Made by a program: the position numbers and the translations under genes. 64,000 nucleotides of DNA from Streptomyces sp. SCSIO 75703 (GTDB lineage Bacteria > Actinomycetota > Actinomycetes > Streptomycetales > Streptomycetaceae). Location: assembly GCF_036607905.1 (NCBI RefSeq), contig NZ_CP144555.1, positions 1,612,001-1,676,000 on the forward strand. The letters are read 5' to 3'. Of the stretch, positions 59,296 to 64,000 are shown one piece after another (positions within the stretch are counted from its first letter, which is position 1; each line of letters starts with the position of its first letter). Below the pieces are notes generated by a model, which was given only the letters and a program-made list of their open reading frames with translations, did no database searches and was not told where the DNA came from.

Positions 59296-60768
59296 ATGAC
59301 TGATCTTTCTATCGCCCCGGTCACGGTGAAGTTCCCGCACCGGAGCCGCCGCGGCATCCTCCTCGGCCTCGCCCTGCCCCAGCTCGTCCTCGTCTCCTGC
59401 ACGCTGGCCCTGCTGCTGGTGACGGTGATCTCCACCGGGCTGCTCGGCGCCGTTGCCCTGGCACCGCTGTGGGCGGCATCCGGTGCACTCGTCGCGATCC
59501 GCCGCCACGGCCGCTCCCTCATCGACTGGGCACCGATCGTCACCCGGTACGCGCTCCGCCGCCGCACCGGCCAGACCCTCTGGCTCGCCCGGCCCGTCAC
59601 TCGGCCCCGGCAGGACGGCGTCCTCCACCTTCCCGGCACCGCCGCTTCCCTCAAGGTTGTCACCCCCGGCGATTCCGCCAACGGAGCCGCAGCTGTCCAC
59701 GACCCGCACCAGCAGACCCTGACCGCCATCGCCCGCGTCAGCAGCCGTGCTTTCGCCCTTCTCGACCCGGCCACCCAGAACCACAACGTGAGCAGTTGGG
59801 GGCGCGCGCTGGCAGGTATCGCCCGCACCGGGCACGTCGCCACCGTGCAGGTGCTGGAGCGCACCGTGCCCGACAGCGGTGACACGCTCACCCGCCACTG
59901 GACCCAGAACGGGCAGCCCCAGGCCCCCGTCGCCGGACAGATCTACTCCGAACTGGTCGCCTCGGCCGGCCCGGCCGCCGCTCCGCACGAGACCTACCTC
60001 GCCATCTCCCTCGACCTCAGGGCCGCCCGGCGCCTGATCTCGCAAGCCGGGGGAGGGCTGCCTGGGGCGTTCACCGTCATGGAGCAGACCACCGCGTCCA
60101 TCGCCCAGGCCGCCCGCAACGCCGGCCTGTTGGTCACCGGGTGGCTGAGCGCGCGGGAGATCGCCGCCGTCATCCGCACCGCCTACGACCCCAAGGCGCT
60201 CGCCGCGCTCCAGCAGTGGTCCGAGACCGGCAGTGCCGAGGCCGACCCTGCAGCCGCCGGTCCCGTCGTGCAGTTCGAGGAGTACGACCGCCTCGCCACC
60301 GACAGCGCGCGGCACGCGACGTACTGGGTGGAGAACTGGCCGAGAACCGAGATGGGGGCCGGGTTCCTGCACGGGATCATGTTCACGGCCGGCGTGCGCC
60401 GCACCCTGTCCCTTGTTTACGTGCCGCAGGGGCTTGAGTCCGCACTGCGAGACGTCCAGCGTAAGAAGGCCGCGATCATCGCCGACGCCAACGAGCGCGC
60501 CCGCCGCGGGCAGGTCGACTCCGAAGAGGATTCCGTCGAGTACGCCGACGTCAAAACCCGCGAGCGCCAGCTCATCGCCGGGCACGCGGACGTGGCGCTG
60601 ACCGGCCTGGTCACCGTCACCGCCGAGACCGACGCTCTCCTGGACGCCGCCTGCGCACAGATCGAGACACACGCCGTCACCTCCGGAGTCGACCTCCGCA
60701 GACTCAACTACCAGCAGCCGGACGCCTTCGCCCTCTCCGCGCTCCCGCTCGCCCGCACCGCCCTGTGA
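59296..60768 (+). CDS. SCO6880-type transfer protein
   Basis: 490 aa. It begins with APVTVKFPHRSRRGILLGLA, then two adjacent helices (QLVLVSCTLALLLVTVISTG, LLGAVALAPLWAASGALVAI), the PrgI-like start of SCO6880 proteins. The cytoplasmic part (GVLHLPGTAASLKVVTPGDS, RRLISQAGGGLPGAFTVMEQ, GWLSAREIAAVIRTAYDPKA, YVPQGLESALRDVQRKKAAI) resembles the N-terminal part of VirB4-like ATPases; the ATPase proper is encoded separately at 61359. The stop overlaps the small ORF at 60765. Confidence 0.85.
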   Translation: MTDLSIAPVTVKFPHRSRRGILLGLALPQLVLVSCTLALLLVTVISTGLLGAVALAPLWAASGALVAIRRHGRSLIDWAPIVTRYALRRRTGQTLWLARPVTRPRQDGVLHLPGTAASLKVVTPGDSANGAAAVHDPHQQTLTAIARVSSRAFALLDPATQNHNVSSWGRALAGIARTGHVATVQVLERTVPDSGDTLTRHWTQNGQPQAPVAGQIYSELVASAGPAAAPHETYLAISLDLRAARRLISQAGGGLPGAFTVMEQTTASIAQAARNAGLLVTGWLSAREIAAVIRTAYDPKALAALQQWSETGSAEADPAAAGPVVQFEEYDRLATDSARHATYWVENWPRTEMGAGFLHGIMFTAGVRRTLSLVYVPQGLESALRDVQRKKAAIIADANERARRGQVDSEEDSVEYADVKTRERQLIAGHADVALTGLVTVTAETDALLDAACAQIETHAVTSGVDLRRLNYQQPDAFALSALPLARTAL

Positions 60769-60872
60769 ACCAGCAGCTCCCGTGCGCGCCCTGGCCCACT
60801 GCCCTCCGGATCACCCGCGACGGGACGCCCGTCGCCGCCCTGCCGACCGGCAGGAAGGACCACCACCTTTGA
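60765..60872 (+). CDS. Possible 35-residue coupled peptide
   Basis: A 35-codon frame (starts MNQQLPCAPWPTALRITRDG, ends ALPTGRKDHHL) fits exactly between two genes: its GTG overlaps the SCO6880 stop and its TGA overlaps the next TTG. Its last ten residues match those of the peptide at 63624 (LPAGRKEHTL). The first part reads in a different frame from that relative, so this copy may carry a one-base shift. Its GRKxHxL end also contains the ribosome site (AGGAAGGA) of the next gene. Confidence 0.45.
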   Translation: MNQQLPCAPWPTALRITRDGTPVAALPTGRKDHHL

Positions 60873-61330
60873 CCTCTCCCCCGCGCCCCGACGACGCGCA
60901 CCCCTACCTCCGCGCCGCGAGCGCCGGCATCCGCTACCACGCACGATCCCTGGCGCCGTCGGACGCAGACCCGCCCCGGCCCGTGGACCGTCTGCACCTC
61001 GACGTCCTGCACGCCCACCTCACCGCCCTGCTCCAGCTCCTGGACCGGCTCGCCAACCACACCCGGCCCCTGCACCCGGCCGCCGGACGCCACCTGGCCA
61101 CCGCCCACACCAGGCTCTGGCAGGCCACCACCGAAGTCCACGCCGCCTTCCACCTGCTGCCCGGCACAACCGAGGCCACCACCGCGACGAGCGCCTGTCA
61201 TCCGGAACGGCTCCCCGACGGCCCGCCCGTGCTGACGATCTGCCAACGCCACCTCGCCGCCGGACACGTCGTCCGCCGCAAGACCACCCCCACCGACCTC
61301 CGCCCGCACATCACAGCCTGCGTGCGATGA
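60869..61330 (+). CDS. DUF6238 family protein
   Basis: 153 aa. TTG 60869 has AGGAAGGA nine bases upstream, and the family sequence starts PPRPDDAHPYLRAASAGIRY. Helical body (RLHLDVLHAHLTALLQLLDR, ANHTRPLHPAAGRHLATAHT) and a C-terminal VLTICQRHLAAGHVVRRKTT, with scattered Cys. DUF6238 proteins occur almost only in this transfer operon type, between SCO6880 and the ATPase. Function unknown. A truncated second copy lies at 63710. Confidence 0.7.
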   Translation: MTSPPRPDDAHPYLRAASAGIRYHARSLAPSDADPPRPVDRLHLDVLHAHLTALLQLLDRLANHTRPLHPAAGRHLATAHTRLWQATTEVHAAFHLLPGTTEATTATSACHPERLPDGPPVLTICQRHLAAGHVVRRKTTPTDLRPHITACVR

Positions 61331-61358
61331 GTACCACCCGCAGAATCGAGGGCCCCCG

Positions 61359-62873
61359 ATGAGCCACCGGCCCGCCCGCCGCGCCCGCCGCGCGTCCGCC
61401 AGCCCGCTGTTCACCCCCCACGGCACCGACCGCGCCAGCCGCAAGGCCGCCCGCCGCCAGCTCGCCGAGGCCACCGCCAAAGCACGAGCCGAAGCCAGCG
61501 CCCACCAGAGCGAAAGCATCTGCCCCGAGCAGCAGATGCCCGCCCCGCTCTACCCACCGAGCGGACGTCCCGGTCCCGCCTCCGCCCGCGGGAACCGGCT
61601 GAAGCTGCCCGCCCACCGCATGACCACCGCGGTCGCGGCCGGCGCCTATCCCTTCCTCGCCGAAGGCGGACTCGGCGCTGAGGGCATCTACATCGGACGC
61701 GACGTCCACGCCGAGGCGTCATTCGTCTTCGACCCGTTCGCTCTGTACGGCAAGGTCGAGGGGTTCACCAACCCGAACTTGCTCCTCGCCGGTGTGATCG
61801 GCCAGGGCAAGAGCGCGCTGGCCAAGTCCTTCGCGCTGCGGTCGGTCGCCTTCGGCTACCGCGTCTACGTCCCGTGCGACCCGAAGGGCGAGTGGACTCC
61901 GGTCGCGGAAGCCCTCGGCGGCCGGTCCGTCGCGCTCGGGCCCGGACTGCCCGGACGCCTGAACCCCCTGGACGCGGCCCCGCGCCCGGACAGCGTGGCC
62001 GAGGCCGACTGGGTCGGCGAGATCCGCAAGCGGCGCCTGCTCCTGCTCGGCTCCCTGGCCCGGACCGTCCTGGGCCGGGACCTGATGCCCATGGAGCACA
62101 CCGCCCTGGACGTCGCCCTCGACTCCGTCGTCACCCGCGCCGTCGACACACACCGCACCCCGCTCCTCGGCGACATCGCCGCCACCCTCAACAACCCGAA
62201 CGCGCTCGACGAGGCCGCCGGGATGATGTCGGGCCAACTCGGCGACGCAGCCCGCGACCTGGCCCACGCCATGCGCCGATTGGTTCACGGCGACCTGGCC
62301 GGCATGTTCGACGCCCCCTCCACCGTCGCCTTCGACCCGAGCGCGCCGATGCTCACCATCGATCTGTCCCGCCTCGGCGGATCCGGAGACGACACCGCCC
62401 TCGTCCTCGCGATGACCTGCGCGAGCGCCTGGATGGAATCCGCCCTCTCCGACCCCGGCGGCGGCCGGCGCTGGATCGTGTACGACGAGGCATGGCGCCT
62501 GATGCGGCACGTCGGCCTCCTGCAGCGCATGCAGGCTCAGTGGAAGCTCAGCCGCGGCCTCGGCATCGCCAACCTCATGGTGATCCACCGGCTGTCCGAC
62601 CTGCTCACCGCCGGCGACGTCGGATCACAGGGCCGCGCCCTGGCCGAGGGCCTCCTCGCCGACTGCTCCACCCGGATCATCTACCGCCAAGAGACCGACC
62701 AGCTCCACGCCGCGGCCTCCCTGCTCGGCCTGACCTCCGTGGAGATGGACGCCATCGCCCACCTCAACCGAGGGCGCGGCCTGTGGAAGGTCGCCGGCCG
62801 ATCCTTCATCGTGCAGCACCTCCTGCACAGCCACGAACTGGCGCTCTTCGACACCGACGCCCGGATGCACTGA
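61359..62873 (+). CDS. VirB4-like transfer ATPase
   Basis: 504 aa. Walker A is GVIGQGKSALAKS near residue 145 and Walker B is RRWIVYDEAWRLMRHVGLLQ near 372, both with the VirB4/TraC wording; between them lie CDPKGEWTPVAEALGG and PGRLNPLDAAPRPD. A C-terminal block (STRIIYRQETDQLHAAASLL, then GLTSVEMDAIAHLNRGRGLW) is also VirB4-like. It powers assembly of the type IV channel. The N-terminal 90 residues are basic and probably contact the SCO6880 protein. GAGGG precedes the ATG. Confidence 0.88.
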   Translation: MSHRPARRARRASASPLFTPHGTDRASRKAARRQLAEATAKARAEASAHQSESICPEQQMPAPLYPPSGRPGPASARGNRLKLPAHRMTTAVAAGAYPFLAEGGLGAEGIYIGRDVHAEASFVFDPFALYGKVEGFTNPNLLLAGVIGQGKSALAKSFALRSVAFGYRVYVPCDPKGEWTPVAEALGGRSVALGPGLPGRLNPLDAAPRPDSVAEADWVGEIRKRRLLLLGSLARTVLGRDLMPMEHTALDVALDSVVTRAVDTHRTPLLGDIAATLNNPNALDEAAGMMSGQLGDAARDLAHAMRRLVHGDLAGMFDAPSTVAFDPSAPMLTIDLSRLGGSGDDTALVLAMTCASAWMESALSDPGGGRRWIVYDEAWRLMRHVGLLQRMQAQWKLSRGLGIANLMVIHRLSDLLTAGDVGSQGRALAEGLLADCSTRIIYRQETDQLHAAASLLGLTSVEMDAIAHLNRGRGLWKVAGRSFIVQHLLHSHELALFDTDARMH

Positions 62874-62984
62874 AAGGTTCAGCGCTTCCTTGCGCCTCTG
62901 ACCCGCTGGGAGGGACCGCCGGAGCCTCCGCCGTCCCGGCCTGGCGGTCTCCACCGCTGACCGCGCCGGAGCCGTGAACTGTTC

Positions 62985-63601
62985 GTGCGGCAGATCGCCA
63001 CCCCGGCGGAGTTCGACCGCAACGACCTGCAGCCCGCACCAGCCCGAAGGACTCCTGCATCATCTCCCGCGACCCAGACTTCGAGCTCTACGACAACGTC
63101 GGCCGCGACGCCGACCAGATCCAAGCCGCCCGGTACAACCTCGCCACCCGCAGCGACCTGAAGCGGTGGGCACGACGCGACGCACAGCCCTTCCGCGCCG
63201 CGCACCCCCTACCCGACCAGCCCTGGCCAGCGCCCGACCTCACCCCATACCTGGACGCCCTCGCCGCAGCCCGAACCCCAGCGGAGATCGACGCGGTCAC
63301 CGACCACGTCCTGGACGCCGCCGAACCTACACTGCGCGTCCTGAGCGACTTCCTCGTCGCCGCCGCCCGGTGGAAGCAGGAGAACCGCGACGCGGCCAAG
63401 GGATCACCTTCACACCTGCTGATGACAGCGGCCAGCCGAGCGCTGTCGGTCCTGGCCCTCGCCGACGAAGCCGGTCTGAAGAGGCTGCGCGCCGAATATG
63501 ACCCAGCCCCAGCCCCCACCGCGCCAGCCGACGCCTCGCGGGGAGCTACCGCGGGCCTGCCGCCCGCTCCCCCCACCAGCGGCCCGGCGCCTCGCCGTTA
63601 G
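62985..63601 (+). pseudogene. Hidden, apparently frameshifted transfer-region gene
   Basis: From about 63050 to a stop at 63599-63601 one frame reads like real protein: CIISRDPDFELYDNVGRDAD, QIQAARYNLATRSDLKRWAR, then PYLDALAAARTPAEIDAVTD and HLLMTAASRALSVLALADEA. That frame has no ATG, GTG or TTG start after its upstream stop (62975-62977). Another frame, open from 62961, has GTG 62985 and reads VRQIATPAEFDRNDLQPAP before diverging. A one-base shift near 63030-63050 would join them into about 200 aa. Family unknown. Could be a sequencing error. Confidence 0.6.
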
Positions 63602-63623
63602 CTCTTCTCCATCGGCCGTGCCC

Positions 63624-63713
63624 GTGCGCGCCCTGACCCACTGCACTCCGGACCAACCCGACGCCACAGCCGTCGCCTCTCTGCCCGCCGGCAGGAAGGA
63701 GCACACCCTTTGA
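63624..63713 (+). CDS. 29-residue peptide, intact copy of duplicated ORF
   Basis: A 29-codon frame from GTG 63624 (starts MRALTHCTPDQPDATAVASL, ends PAGRKEHTL). Its TGA overlaps the next TTG, as at 60872. Compared with the copy at 60780, the same phrases appear (RALAHCPPDHP and LPTGRKDHHL) but there in two frames, so this copy is the more likely ancestral form. Cys and His may bind metal. The same nucleotides also contain the ribosome site for the downstream TTG. Confidence 0.45.
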   Translation: MRALTHCTPDQPDATAVASLPAGRKEHTL

Positions 63714-63796
63714 TCTCTCCCCTGCGCCCGGACGACCCGCACGCCTACCTGCGGGCCGCAAGCGGCGGCAGCCGCAGGAGGAGCCATGGCCGCTGA
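63710..63796 (+). pseudogene. DUF6238 remnant
   Basis: TTG 63710 begins LISPLRPDDPHAYLRAASGG, closely matching the start of the protein at 60869 (LTSPPRPDDAHPYLRAASAG), then runs out of register and stops at 63796. About 130 residues are missing. It overlaps the start of the next gene, whose ribosome site lies inside it. Confidence 0.6.
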
Positions 63797-64000
63797 CGAA
63801 ACGACCACCCCGGAACCCCGCCCGGTACCGCTCGCGCCACTGCCCGACCACCGCAACGTGCACACGCCGGGGTGGCGGGAGCTGTGGCGTCGCCACGCAC
63901 ACATCATCACTCCACTGCGGGCACGCGGGCTGCAGTGCGACATCGAATTCGGCCTCAGCACCTACAACGTACGCGTCTCGCTCCCCGACGACAGCTACCT
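63785..64000 (+). CDS. Unknown protein, cut by window edge
   Basis: At least 72 residues, continuing past the window. CAGGAGGAG lies just before ATG 63785. The visible part (PLPDHRNVHTPGWRELWRRH, AHIITPLRARGLQCDIEFGL, STYNVRVSLPDDSYL) has a helix then an alternating strand pattern, with no recognised family. It sits in the transfer operon after the duplicated block; a coupling ATPase gene would be expected further on, but is not seen here. Confidence 0.6.

Noticed and set aside
1..64000. tRNA, rRNA or CRISPR array
   Set aside because: I looked for T-loop-like GGTTCGA contexts with cloverleaf partners, rRNA blocks and regularly spaced short repeats and saw none; the only regular repeat is the in-frame 45-bp unit without spacers. 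A tRNAscan-type search would be needed to exclude a tRNA attachment site fully.

Overview
The window looks like accessory DNA from a Streptomyces-type actinomycete. GC is very high with GC-rich third codon positions, GTG and TTG starts are frequent, and four-base stop/start overlaps (ATGA, GTGA) are common. Gene families are typical of the group: a conservon, WhiB, DUF317, DUF6415, an FxLD lanthipeptide and an SCO6880-type transfer protein. I see no rRNA, tRNA or CRISPR array. All names come from reading motifs in translations; no database search was run.

Region 1 (1-14.7 kb) holds a NUDIX hydrolase, a TauD/clavaminate synthase-like oxygenase, an anti-sigma-type ATPase, a TrmO-like protein, an HTH/repeat regulator, a DUF6415 protein and a GH15 glycosidase. 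A conservon-like operon follows (membrane sensor ATPase, roadblock, DUF742, GTPase, GAF). After it come an acyl-CoA dehydrogenase, a LuxR-type HTH protein, an unknown protein, DUF6624 and DUF6082.

Region 2 (14.7-27.2 kb) is an FxLD lanthipeptide locus: a 61-residue precursor, a LanB glutamylation half, a LanC cyclase, a fusion of the LanB elimination half with a protein-isoaspartate methyltransferase, an unknown helical protein and an ABC transporter broken by a one-base frameshift. Next are two multi-NUDIX genes with five NUDIX domains in total, a truncated P-loop kinase and an accessory peptide deformylase.

Region 3 (27.3-30.4 kb) is a minus-strand cassette: XRE repressor, ImmA/IrrE metallopeptidase, MAB_1171c-type membrane protein and a PAP2-like membrane protein. 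Three similar palindromes lie in its control region.

Region 4 (30.8-39.7 kb) is a plus-strand mobilisation module: a leader ORF, an HTH protein, a zinc-finger protein, a WhiB with an added C-terminal helix-turn-helix-like segment, an SpdB-like membrane protein carrying twelve 45-bp repeats, small proteins, MobC and a relaxase. A cluster of perfect inverted repeats in the 5' part of mobC is a candidate oriT.

Region 5 (39.9-54.4 kb) is mostly minus-strand cargo: DUF317 genes, a transposase chimera, an LAXTG-anchored prealbumin-fold protein, gene debris, and an operon of two winged-helix regulators, an MFS exporter, an ATP-grasp ligase and a dead second MFS gene. Beyond these lie small unknown genes, a secreted SH3-like protein, a RelE-like protein, DUF4913 and an adenine/cytosine-type DNA methyltransferase.

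Region 6 (54.5-64 kb) is a type IV secretion-like transfer operon on the plus strand: NlpC/P60 hydrolase, secreted SH3-like protein, DUF6112 pilin-like protein, VirB8/TcpC-like, VirB6/TrbL-like, SCO6880 and VirB4-like proteins. It also contains a diverged internal duplication and one hidden, apparently frameshifted gene. It runs off the right edge. Regions 4 and 6 together suggest an integrated conjugative element or a large plasmid carrying the intervening cargo.
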